From RCC1774 sp050330855 (GTDB lineage: Bacteria > Cyanobacteriota > Cyanobacteriia > Thermosynechococcales > Thermosynechococcaceae): 7,066 bases of DNA. A program made the position numbers and the translations under genes. Below the pieces are notes generated by a model. It was given only the letters and a program-made list of their open reading frames with translations, was not told the origin of the DNA and made no database searches. Below are positions 1 to 6,977 of the stretch, in pieces. The DNA is taken from contig JBHJNL010000189.1 in NCBI GenBank assembly GCA_050330855.1, positions 1-7,066 on the forward strand. The letters are read 5' to 3'. Numbering within the stretch: the stretch's first letter is position 1; each line of letters opens with the position of its first letter.

Positions 1-2184
1 CTCTGTTCGAGTAATCTTATCCATTCGACCAACCATTACAACACCGTCGCAGCCAAGGCCAACCGGTATGGCATCAACTAAGCCAAGAACCGGGGGACTA
101 TCAACAATAATCAAATCATAGCTGTCATGAAATGCTGTAATCACGTCTTTCATTCGCTCAAGGCTAAGAAACTTAACCGGATCGGCGACAAGCGGACCTG
201 CGGTGAGTACATCCAAGCTCAAATCAGAGGGTGGCAGTTGTCGGAGACTGGAGGAGGGCAGACCTTCAACAGCAGTATCGGCATCATCCCAGCGCATATA
301 AACCCACTGTGGGACAGATTGCCACTCACTTCTAGAGATGTCACCCGTTAGCAAAGTCGATAGTCCCTGGTCATTACTCAGATTAAAAGTACGATGCAGG
401 CTTGGGTTGCGAAGATCTGCGTCTATGATAAGAATTCGCTGATCTAAGCGAGATGCGCTGATCGCCAACCCTAGGGACAATGTCGATTTCCCCTCACCGG
501 CCAATGCTGAAGTTACCATCAACGATTTGTAAGACGCAGTAGGACCTTTAAGCAGTTGAATATTGGCGTAAATGAGGTCTAGTGCTTCTCTAAGTGGTTT
601 CCACTGAAACAAGTCAGGCGTTGACAGCTCTTGAACCCCTTTTTGATAAAAAGGTAGAGCCGCAAGTGCTTCCCTTGCGTCAGCTTGGGTTAATTCAGGC
701 AACGTGCCCAGTAGTGGTAGGGGGATATGCTCACCCAAGTCTTCCGAAGTATGGACCGTGTCATCAAGGGACTCACGAATCAAGACTGCAACGCTACCTA
801 GAAAGATCCCCACGACTGTTCCGAGCAGTAAGTTTCTAACAATGTTAGGGCTAATTTGTTCTCCGAGCTTCGGTGCTTCTACGATTTGCCATTCAAAAGC
901 ACCTCTGGCGATATCTAAACTCAGCTCCTGTCGGGCATCTAAAAGCTTTTGCAGAGTTGCCTGACGAATATTGACTTCAGGCTGCAAACGAGTATATTCC
1001 GAAATTAATTGAGGGAACTGCTTAATTTGAGCCTCTAACTTTGCTTCTGTTTGGGCCAGACTTCTATCGCGCGCATTTAGGCCAGCTAAACTATTTTGCG
1101 CCTGCGTAAGCTGTTTAGAAAGATCTACGCCTGTGCTGCCGAGCTGTCCTTTAAGCAGAGCCGGGTCGCTACTGCTCGGAGAAGCTCCTGGTCCGAGCAC
1201 ACGACCTTCTTCTTGAGACAGTAAAGCTTGTTGGTCTTGAAGCTGCTTCTTAAGATCTTGAATGGTGGGATGATCTGAGGTCAACTGCTGTTGTTGTTGG
1301 GCCAACTCTAGTTCAGTTGCCTGGATTCGATTGAGTAATGATTGATACCGGGGGGACTCAGTCAGTTTAGTCGATTCAATAGCTTGGCTGGGTGACAAAT
1401 TAATCTGCCGCTGTAATGTTTGGTAGCTAGCAAAGGCCTCTCTATATTGAGCTTTGAGAGACTCACGTTCTCGTTGGATATCTGCTAACTGAGCAGCTAC
1501 TACCCCTGCTTGCTCAGATGGATCAATCACGTTTTCACCACGTCGGAAGGTCTGCAATGCCGTTTCTGCTTCCTGAACGCTCTTACGAATTTTGGGTAGT
1601 TGAGAATCAATAAAGGCTAAGCCTTTCGATAGTCTCAGCTTTTGTTGATCTAAGTTATAGACTTGATAAACTGATAGCAGCGTTTGCAGAACGCGCTGTG
1701 TTTTGGCCGGATCGTCACTGACATAGCTTGATGATAGGACACTGGTTGCAACTTTTCCTTCTCCTGTTCTATCAAGGCCATAAACTGGGGATACATCAAG
1801 CGCAAGCTGGAGCTCTTCGACAGATATATCAGGGTAATCTTGCTGCAGCAAATCAACGGCTTTTTGAAGTAACTCTGAACTGCGCAGGACTTGAATCTGA
1901 GTGTTTGTATCTACCTGCAGATTGGAATCTGTAATTTCGTCTTTAGTAGTAGTAGCCTGCCCACCTTGTGGTCTAGCCCGGTAGTTAGACTCTACAAGAA
2001 TACGCATTGCACTCTGATAGAGGGGCTTCGATCTTACGGTAAGCACAATCGCAGCACACAAAACGGCAGCCAATGTACCGAGGAACCAGAGCCGACGACG
2101 CAACAGAATCGCAAGCAAGTGGCCGTAGCCCCAGTCCTGCTCTTTTACGTCAGTGTTTTCATGTTTGACAATGATTCCAGACAC
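1..2184 (-). CDS. Wzc-like polysaccharide co-polymerase / BY-family tyrosine autokinase (3' end cut off by window edge)
   Basis: This frame is open without a stop for 728 codons and runs off the left edge. It reads as an inner-membrane protein controlling exopolysaccharide polymerisation and export. Residues about 15-110 form a Wzz-type N-terminus with a membrane segment at about 32-50. Residues about 190-420 are Gln/Leu/Glu-rich and probably coiled-coil. A GNVR-type segment (FEWQIVEAPKLGEQISP, 430-446) leads into the second membrane segment (about 451-469). The cytoplasmic kinase follows: Walker A ALAGEGKST with K566, Walker A' ILIIDADLR with D588 and D590, and Walker B LIIVDSPP with D695. 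The C-terminal tyrosine cluster expected in BY-kinases lies beyond the edge; known relatives of this form are about 730-760 residues, so little is missing. The start is GTG: an in-frame TAG lies three codons upstream, no in-frame ATG is nearby, and AGGG sits 7 bases before it. It lies 15 bases after the glycosyltransferase, so the two are probably one operon. Confidence 0.93.
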   Translation of the reverse strand, partial: MSGIIVKHENTDVKEQDWGYGHLLAILLRRRLWFLGTLAAVLCAAIVLTVRSKPLYQSAMRILVESNYRARPQGGQATTTKDEITDSNLQVDTNTQIQVLRSSELLQKAVDLLQQDYPDISVEELQLALDVSPVYGLDRTGEGKVATSVLSSSYVSDDPAKTQRVLQTLLSVYQVYNLDQQKLRLSKGLAFIDSQLPKIRKSVQEAETALQTFRRGENVIDPSEQAGVVAAQLADIQRERESLKAQYREAFASYQTLQRQINLSPSQAIESTKLTESPRYQSLLNRIQATELELAQQQQQLTSDHPTIQDLKKQLQDQQALLSQEEGRVLGPGASPSSSDPALLKGQLGSTGVDLSKQLTQAQNSLAGLNARDRSLAQTEAKLEAQIKQFPQLISEYTRLQPEVNIRQATLQKLLDARQELSLDIARGAFEWQIVEAPKLGEQISPNIVRNLLLGTVVGIFLGSVAVLIRESLDDTVHTSEDLGEHIPLPLLGTLPELTQADAREALAALPFYQKGVQELSTPDLFQWKPLREALDLIYANIQLLKGPTASYKSLMVTSALAGEGKSTLSLGLAISASRLDQRILIIDADLRNPSLHRTFNLSNDQGLSTLLTGDISRSEWQSVPQWVYMRWDDADTAVEGLPSSSLRQLPPSDLSLDVLTAGPLVADPVKFLSLERMKDVITAFHDSYDLIIVDSPPVLGLVDAIPVGLGCDGVVMVGRMDKITRTE

Positions 2185-2199
2185 GGTTAAGCCCTAATA

Positions 2200-3318
2200 T
2201 TACGATTTTATACCTGCAAGCTCATGAACCAGTGAGTCGTCACAAAACTGCTCAATAATCTGATCTATATTTTTGAAAAATATCTGTTCTGAAAAATTTG
2301 ATAAGGCATGCTCTCGAATTTCGGTATAGCTCCAAGAGACAAGCTGGAATTGATGAACTACCTTCTGAATCGAAGCAGCTGTTTGATGTTCAAAAAAGAG
2401 GCCTGTCTTACCTGGGACTTGAGTATCTAAAACGCCACCAGCACCATAAGATATGACGGGTGTGCCGCTAGCATTCGCTTCGATGGGGACTAGTCCATAG
2501 TCTTCTAATGCAGCGACTATGACCGCTTGAGCATGGGCCATTAAGTGAGTGCGCTTAGCATCAGGGACGTATCCTAAAAATTCAATATTGGAGCCGGCTC
2601 TAGCTTCTAGTCGTTCGCGCTCTGGGCCTTCACCAATAATTTTGAGGGAAAGCCCTAGAACATTGAATGCTTCTATAATTATATCAACGCGCTTATAACT
2701 CAGCAAACGTGAACAGACTAAGTAATAATCTTGCTTTTGATCGGAGAAGGAAAATTTGCCTGCATCGATAGGGTAGTTTACAACGAGCGCATCCTTAGAG
2801 TAGGTTTTCTCAATCCGATCGGCTACTGTTGTTGAATTTGCAATATATAGGTCGGGTTCTTTTGCATAAGCTAAGTCAGTTTTTCTCATGGCTTGTAAAA
2901 AAGGTTTAATAAATGAATAGGCTATTTTATAGCCAGAGAACGTCTTTAGGTAGGTATCGGTATCCCACAAAAAACGAGTGACGTTGTGGCAAAAGCAAAT
3001 ATGTTTTGCATTAGGATGCTTACGGATTCCCTTCGCAAAGCTAGTGCTGCTGCTGATTAATAGATCATATTGCTGTAAGTCGAGTGCCCGAAATGCTGGG
3101 TAGTAAAACGGAGCCATGAGTCTGAAGTATTTTGTTGTGCCCGGAATTTTCTGTAAAATAGTCGTCTGGACAGCTCTATCCCCCAGGGAAATTGTTTTTT
3201 GGGGATCGTAGAGTGATGTGTAAACATCGGCACTAGGAAAGTGCTGGCATAGTAGCTCAAAAACACGCTCTGCACCTCCGCGTTGAGTAAGATAGTCATG
3301 GACTAGGGCAATTTTCAT
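2200..3318 (-). CDS. GT4-family glycosyltransferase (WbaZ-like), exopolysaccharide synthesis
   Basis: This 372-residue GT-B fold enzyme should transfer a sugar from a nucleotide-sugar donor to a growing lipid-linked or polysaccharide acceptor at the cytoplasmic face of the membrane. The N-terminus MKIALVHDYLTQRGGAERVF carries the GG-A-E loop (about 13-17) typical of GT4 enzymes. The C-terminal donor-binding half shows SRLLSYKRVD (203-212), GEGPERERLE (229-238), FLGYVPDA (247-254) and the E-x7-E motif EDYGLVPIE (272-280), followed by SGTPVISYGAGG (284-295). The length is normal for the family. Overall it resembles the WbaZ-like mannosyltransferase branch, but donor and acceptor cannot be read from sequence. 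No strong Shine-Dalgarno is visible before the ATG; the N-terminal fit to the family decides the start. It is followed after 15 bases by the BY-kinase, placing it in a capsule or exopolysaccharide operon. It is preceded by a 636-base gap, so a promoter probably lies there. Confidence 0.93.
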   Translation of the reverse strand: MKIALVHDYLTQRGGAERVFELLCQHFPSADVYTSLYDPQKTISLGDRAVQTTILQKIPGTTKYFRLMAPFYYPAFRALDLQQYDLLISSSTSFAKGIRKHPNAKHICFCHNVTRFLWDTDTYLKTFSGYKIAYSFIKPFLQAMRKTDLAYAKEPDLYIANSTTVADRIEKTYSKDALVVNYPIDAGKFSFSDQKQDYYLVCSRLLSYKRVDIIIEAFNVLGLSLKIIGEGPERERLEARAGSNIEFLGYVPDAKRTHLMAHAQAVIVAALEDYGLVPIEANASGTPVISYGAGGVLDTQVPGKTGLFFEHQTAASIQKVVHQFQLVSWSYTEIREHALSNFSEQIFFKNIDQIIEQFCDDSLVHELAGIKS

Positions 3319-3954
3319 GAGTATGGGGTGCAGTAGGTTCCAGAATGCTCAGATATTTGTGATCAAGGGTCAATGAGGAAAATAGATTAGATCATCTTAG
3401 AGGAATTTCGACCTTTCTCTACAAGATTTGCTCCATAGACCTGTAATCAACGTAATTCTGTCTGTTCTCAGAATCTGTTTGACATCTACCATACAACCGG
3501 CTGTTCTGATGCTGTCTTGAGATACAGAGATAGACGGTTGTACTGATCTCTGCTGACTGCTTAGAGTGAATCATGGAAGTGCAACATCCGCGTTTTCATG
3601 ATTAATGAAATGGATAGTGGTCTAATTACAGCGGTTTTCATCTAGATAGGGGATAGGCAGGCTTGTGATGGTATGACTGGTAATCATGACTAAAATCTAG
3701 TGTCTCCAATATGCCTGAAAACCGCTGTATATTCGTGTTTGACTGACCGCAATAAGGATGACTTGCATGGATCAGCATAGCGAAGGACCATGATCTTCAA
3801 TCGAATTGTTCAGTTAGAGGCCGAAGCAGAGTGACTGTTATAGAGGCTGGCAGCATGATGAGCTAAGGTTGTTTTGCCTGTAACTCAGTATACTGTCCGA
3901 TTTTTTGAAGCGCCACATCGGTGAGAGTCATGATGAGATTTATGCTACTTTTGC
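3319..3954. other. 636-base gene-free gap between the ABC exporter and the glycosyltransferase
   Basis: No reading frame of convincing length or composition occurs here on either strand. The gap holds the MITE-like element (3627-3729), a short perfect inverted repeat TTTCAT/ATGAAA with a 5-base centre (3594-3610), an 8-base inverted repeat TACAACCG/CGGTTGTA (3492-3499 with 3534-3541), and a 7-base pair CAGAGAT/ATCTCTG (3525-3531 with 3546-3552). A 22-codon ATG frame lies at 3863-3931 on the minus strand. The promoter for the glycosyltransferase/BY-kinase operon should lie within about 300 bases upstream of 3318, but I see no -35/-10 pair good enough to call. No clear intrinsic terminator follows the ABC gene; only a weak CCGAT/ATCGG pair with a long loop lies near 3898-3921. 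Confidence 0.7.
3627..3729. mobile_element. MITE-like element with 12-base terminal inverted repeats and TA ends (IS630/Tc1-type ends)
   Basis: CAGCGGTTTTCA at 3629-3640 is exactly reverse-complemented by TGAAAACCGCTG at 3716-3727, and both ends are flanked by TA (3627-3628 and 3728-3729). This gives a 14-base perfect inverted repeat over a 103-base unit. A TA duplication at insertion is characteristic of IS630/Tc1/mariner transposition. The interior of about 75 bases has no reading frame, so if mobile it would depend on a transposase elsewhere. A partial inner pair (CTAGAT at 3642-3647 with ATCTAG at 3695-3700) suggests some further folding. The symmetry is directly visible; calling it a MITE is inference, because it could instead be a long-loop hairpin or a chance repeat. 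Confidence 0.55.
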
Positions 3955-5775
3955 CTAGAGCTGATAGTTTTGAGCCTGCGTTGTAAAGAGATGAGCATAG
4001 GTACCGTTCTGAGCCATTAACCCGTCATGGGTGCCGTGTTCAATGATGGTACCTTGTCCCATTACATAGATGTAGTCAGCTAGTTTAACCGTTGACAGCC
4101 GATGGCTGATCAAAATCGCAGCTTGATCTTGAATCAGTTGCCGAAATTGCTGAAACACTTCATACTCAGCTTTTGGGTCCATGGCACTGGTGGGTTCATC
4201 TAGGACAATAATCTGAGATTCTCTTAAAAAAGCACGAGCTAGGGCGATTTTTTGCCATTGCCCAATACTCAATTCTTCTCCGTCATCAAAAATTTTCCCT
4301 AGGACTGTATTGTATCCCTGGGGTAAACCTGCAATAACGTCAGCCGCGCCGGAGCGATATGCGGCATGCTCAATATTTTGGCTCTCAGGAGGGAGATCGA
4401 CATTGCCGAGCCAAATATTATCCTGTGCAGTGAAGTGGTATTTGGCATAGTCTTGAAAAATGACGCTGATCTGTCGCCGGAGGTCTATGGAGCTAAAGTT
4501 GCGAAGGTTGATGCCATCTATGGTGACTTCACCTTGTGTCGGGTCATAGAGACGGCACAAAAGCTTGATGAGGGTGGTTTTGCCGGAACCATTTTCACCG
4601 ACGAGGGCAACCACTTCTCCGGGACGCACTTTGAATTGGACGTCATGAATGGCTTGGCGCTCTGTTGTGCCGTATTGAAAACTTACATGATTGAATTCAA
4701 TGCCTTTACGAAAGGGCGTGGGTATGGGATATGGGTGGGCGGGTTCTATTACATTAGGTTTAAGATCTAGGAACTCATACAAATTAGACAGGAATAAATT
4801 GTCTTCATAGAGTCCTGAGATGCTGCTCAGGAGAGCGCTGAGGTTGTTCTGGCCCTTCTGAAGGGCTTGATAGTACAAAACAAGGTCACCAAGCTGTAAT
4901 GTACCGTTAAGGGTCTGATAGACGATAAAGCTGAAAATGGCAAAGACAAAGATTCCGGCGCCTGCCTGGGCACCAAAATAAGCTGCAGAGCGCTTGGATG
5001 CGATCGCAAGTTTTTCTCGATACAGCCGCCGTCTTACCTTTTGGTACCGTTTGCTAAACAGCGCCCCTAATCCAAACAGGCGAATTTCTTTGGCAAACTG
5101 ATCCGACGTTAGCATCCAGCCTAGATACATAGACTGTCGCTCTAGCTGAGTACGACGACGCTGCCATTGATACAAAATACGCGAGAAAATCAAGCGCACA
5201 CAAACGGCAGGAATGGCGGCAACACCAAGGGCCACAATTGCACCCCAATGTAAAGACAGCAGCAGCCCCACCATCGCGGCGAGAGAGATGCCATTTTGAC
5301 CCGCTTGAGCTAGGTGATTCAGAATGAGGGTGGGGCGATAGGGAGCCTCTTGCTGGGCACGCTGCAGCGTATCGTAATATCGCGGGTTCTCGTAATACTC
5401 AAGATCTGCCTCAATGGCACGAGCATGAATAATCCCCTGCATGTAGTCGGTAACCCGCTGGGCATGGGCCGTATTCACCAGCTCAGAGAGCGAATCACAC
5501 AGGGTGATGAGCATCGTTACCAGAGCCGCTAACCCCAACAAAGGTAAAATGCCTTGAAACGCAGCCTCTTGATTGCCGATCTGTACGTTGGCCGTGACGG
5601 CATCAACCACAAGTTTGGCTAGATAGATGGCCGCTAGCGGCAGGATCCCCTGAATAACCACGAGGGTAACGCGAGCAACCGTCCAGCCAGGGCTGCTCTG
5701 CCACACCAGCTTGAGGGCTGGCACGAGCCGATTCATGTTTCTTAACTTTCGAAGCTGCGATCTCAAAAATTGCAT
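3955..5775 (-). CDS. ABC exporter, fused permease and ATPase (peptide/natural-product exporter type, no peptidase domain)
   Basis: This 606-residue protein is a half-transporter that should dimerise in the inner membrane and export a substrate using ATP. The permease region has about six hydrophobic segments, near residues 33-56, 75-93, 160-176, 178-198, 264-287 and 293-310. The ATPase domain starts near 358: aromatic A-loop Y368, Walker A GENGSGKT (393-400, K399), Q-loop Q441, signature LSIGQWQK (502-509), Walker B IIVLDEP (522-528) with E527, and H-loop H558. The signature has Ile where the consensus is LSGGQ; this LSxGQWQK form is common in exporters near peptide natural-product genes. There is no N-terminal C39 peptidase domain, so the protein would not cleave a leader peptide itself. 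It starts 8 bases after the HprK-like gene, so the two are probably co-transcribed. M14 is an alternative start. The substrate is unknown; a modified peptide is plausible from context, and lipid or polysaccharide precursor export is not excluded. Confidence 0.92.
   Translation of the reverse strand: MQFLRSQLRKLRNMNRLVPALKLVWQSSPGWTVARVTLVVIQGILPLAAIYLAKLVVDAVTANVQIGNQEAAFQGILPLLGLAALVTMLITLCDSLSELVNTAHAQRVTDYMQGIIHARAIEADLEYYENPRYYDTLQRAQQEAPYRPTLILNHLAQAGQNGISLAAMVGLLLSLHWGAIVALGVAAIPAVCVRLIFSRILYQWQRRRTQLERQSMYLGWMLTSDQFAKEIRLFGLGALFSKRYQKVRRRLYREKLAIASKRSAAYFGAQAGAGIFVFAIFSFIVYQTLNGTLQLGDLVLYYQALQKGQNNLSALLSSISGLYEDNLFLSNLYEFLDLKPNVIEPAHPYPIPTPFRKGIEFNHVSFQYGTTERQAIHDVQFKVRPGEVVALVGENGSGKTTLIKLLCRLYDPTQGEVTIDGINLRNFSSIDLRRQISVIFQDYAKYHFTAQDNIWLGNVDLPPESQNIEHAAYRSGAADVIAGLPQGYNTVLGKIFDDGEELSIGQWQKIALARAFLRESQIIVLDEPTSAMDPKAEYEVFQQFRQLIQDQAAILISHRLSTVKLADYIYVMGQGTIIEHGTHDGLMAQNGTYAHLFTTQAQNYQL
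5000..5007. repeat. HIP1-type palindrome GCGATCGC
   Basis: This is a single copy of the octamer GCGATCGC inside the ABC exporter gene. The octamer is strongly over-represented in many cyanobacterial genomes, so it supports, but does not prove, a cyanobacterial source. I noticed only this one copy in 7 kb. Confidence 0.6.
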
Positions 5776-5783
5776 AGAGGAGC

Positions 5784-6668
5784 CTAGACCTGTGACAGGT
5801 TGGGCGACTCAACGTTTTGACTCACTAAATCGACTAACTCAGGTAGTAGATCTAAAGACATCTGTCGCCGTAGACGAAGCAAAGGGACATGAGTAAGCAA
5901 GCTTGCACATTGCTGTAGATGAGCACTGCGGAAATCAGGTGCATTCAATAGCCCCACGGCACGGGAATGTCTGATCAACTCTTGAAAAGCATCTTGAAGC
6001 AAGATAGGAGTGATTTGATGCTGCTCCCCAGTATCTAGGACATAAATACAGTGCAACGGCACAGGCGTCTGACAAAAATCGTGGTCGACGCTGCGCGCCA
6101 GCTTGATGCTGTGTGAATTTAATAACGGGAAACGATCAGAGGCATGGCCCAAAGAGAGAGCCGCATCGGGCATCAGTTTAATTTGGGGATAACTGGGCAC
6201 CACGCAGGGCGGCGTTGTCTCGACCTCAATCGCCATCACATCATCCGTAATCAGGCACTTCCCCCGAGAATAGAATAGTTCTGCTAAGGTCGACTTCCCC
6301 CAGCCAGAATTACCCATAAATGCAACAGCCTTATCCTGCAATACGACACAGCTTGCATGGAGTACCAATAACCCTCGCTGCCGTAAAAGAATAGACATTA
6401 AAGGCCCCAGAATCAGAGGCCGCAGTAGCCCGTCATCAATATCTGGACAGGGCTGTACCAAAACTTCTGAGCCGTAACGAACCTCGAAGCTAGCCAACCC
6501 TTCCACAACCCCTCGAAAGTAGTCGCCCCGGTTTGAGGGCACCCCATTCTCAATGAAATCAGCCAACCGAATTAGAACATCTGGCGATGGCTGGGCCTCT
6601 ATTTGGGGTAACTCAATAAACTGCTTCTCTGAGCCAATGGTTAGGCTATAGGCCCGATAAAAGTACAT
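5784..6668 (-). CDS. HprK-related serine kinase-like protein (short form, peptide-modification type)
   Basis: Starting at ATG 6668 this is 294 residues. It has a P-loop resembling the C-terminal half of HPr kinase/phosphorylase: LHAS with H104, Walker A GNSGWGKST (119-127, K125), and TDD (141-143) in the place of the catalytic acidic pair, followed by PSYPQIKLMPDA (158-169), a block common in HprK-related proteins outside sugar regulation. The N-terminal HPr-kinase domain and the phosphorylase signature are absent, so it is unlikely to be a true HPr regulator. Relatives in some lasso-peptide clusters (PadeK/ThcoK type) phosphorylate the precursor's C-terminal serine. The frame stays open to TTG at 6716 (310 residues), but MYFYRAYSLTIGSE matches a typical family N-terminus and GGAA precedes it, so I prefer the ATG. 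It ends 8 bases before the ABC exporter start and shares its strand. The substrate is inferred from context only. Confidence 0.85.
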   Translation of the reverse strand: MYFYRAYSLTIGSEKQFIELPQIEAQPSPDVLIRLADFIENGVPSNRGDYFRGVVEGLASFEVRYGSEVLVQPCPDIDDGLLRPLILGPLMSILLRQRGLLVLHASCVVLQDKAVAFMGNSGWGKSTLAELFYSRGKCLITDDVMAIEVETTPPCVVPSYPQIKLMPDAALSLGHASDRFPLLNSHSIKLARSVDHDFCQTPVPLHCIYVLDTGEQHQITPILLQDAFQELIRHSRAVGLLNAPDFRSAHLQQCASLLTHVPLLRLRRQMSLDLLPELVDLVSQNVESPNLSQV

Positions 6669-6732
6669 ACTTCCAATGAGTTTAATCACGGCTATTGGGG
6701 CAGCTTGCAGATCCAAGCGTACCCAAACAAGA

Positions 6733-6894
6733 TTAGTTTCTAGCTTGCCTATACTCCGAACGGGTTAAAAGTTTGCTTTTTCTATGGACATCAAACCCTT
6801 TAGCTGAGAGAGTCTCAGCTAAATCTAAAATGTAAAGCCCTTCGTCGTGGGCAGTATAACTTCGGAGAGCAATCAAGAAGGCCAACCTAAACAA
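6733..6894 (-). CDS. Unassigned small reading frame of 53 codons (possible small protein or gene remnant)
   Basis: I do not recognise this product. The minus-strand frame runs from TTG 6894 (just after an in-frame TGA) to TAA at 6733-6735. Its composition looks protein-like, with segments such as GLYILDLAETLSAKGFDVHR and LLTRSEYRQARN, but it lacks ATG and has no clear ribosome binding site. It ends 16 bases before the alternative TTG start of the HprK-related gene and 64 before its preferred ATG. The middle of the frame coincides with a perfect 11-base-pair hairpin (6799-6823), so the region may instead be structured noncoding DNA. It could be a degraded C-terminus of a larger gene, a small protein, or chance. 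Confidence 0.25.
   Translation of the reverse strand: MFRLAFLIALRSYTAHDEGLYILDLAETLSAKGFDVHRKSKLLTRSEYRQARN
6799..6823. repeat. Perfect 11-base-pair inverted repeat with 3-base loop
   Basis: TTTAGCTGAGA (6799-6809) and TCTCAGCTAAA (6813-6823) are exact reverse complements around GAG. Neither strand has a T-run after the stem, so it is not a standard intrinsic terminator. It shares the CTGAGA/TCTCAG core with the hairpin at 6978-6996. It may be an operator, an RNA structure in the leader of the HprK-related operon, or a coincidence within the unassigned small frame. Confidence 0.6.
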
Positions 6895-6900
6895 AAATCA

Positions 6901-6921
6901 CCAAAACCATGATGGCTTTGG
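6901..6921. promoter_or_regulatory. Operator-like near-perfect palindrome (10-base arms, one mismatch)
   Basis: CCAAAACCAT (6901-6910) and ATGGCTTTGG (6912-6921) form a palindrome around a single G, with one mismatched position that would be a G-U pair in minus-strand RNA. The one-base centre and near symmetry suit a dimeric DNA-binding regulator better than a hairpin. On the minus strand it sits just after an AT-rich patch (about 6931-6949) and upstream of the HprK-related gene. The regulatory role is inference. Confidence 0.4.
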
Positions 6922-6977
6922 CGCTACTAGAAATATATAAAGAAAAAACGTAACTACTCAGGCTATGCCTCAAAAGC

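Noticed and set aside
594..964. Two overlapping plus-strand frames of 81 and 86 codons
   Set aside because: Both are antisense to the BY-kinase region spanning its second membrane segment and the linker to the kinase domain; the minus-strand frame explains this DNA.
1650..2190. Short frames of 68-99 codons on both strands
   Set aside because: They overlap the Wzz-like N-terminal part of the BY-kinase in other frames and have no start signals or recognisable features.
3492..3552. Overlapping weak inverted repeats (TACAACCG/CGGTTGTA and CAGAGAT/ATCTCTG) as an RNA gene or terminator
   Set aside because: The stems are only 7-8 bases with loops of 14-34 bases, no T-run follows, and the two pairings interlock, so no convincing structure results.
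4366..4770. Plus-strand 134-codon frame
   Set aside because: It lies antisense to the ABC exporter's ATPase domain, whose motifs are all intact, and its translation resembles no family I know. It is a shadow frame.
5711..5896. Plus-strand 61-codon frame across the junction of the kinase and exporter genes
   Set aside because: It is antisense to the ends of two well-supported genes and has no recognisable product.
6733..6894. Reading the 53-codon frame as a lasso precursor for the neighbouring kinase
   Set aside because: A typical precursor needs a Thr two residues before the core, a core beginning with Gly (or similar) with Asp/Glu at position 7-9, and a C-terminal Ser if kinase-modified. 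The only Gly with an acidic residue at position 9 lacks the preceding Thr, and the C-terminus is ...QARN.
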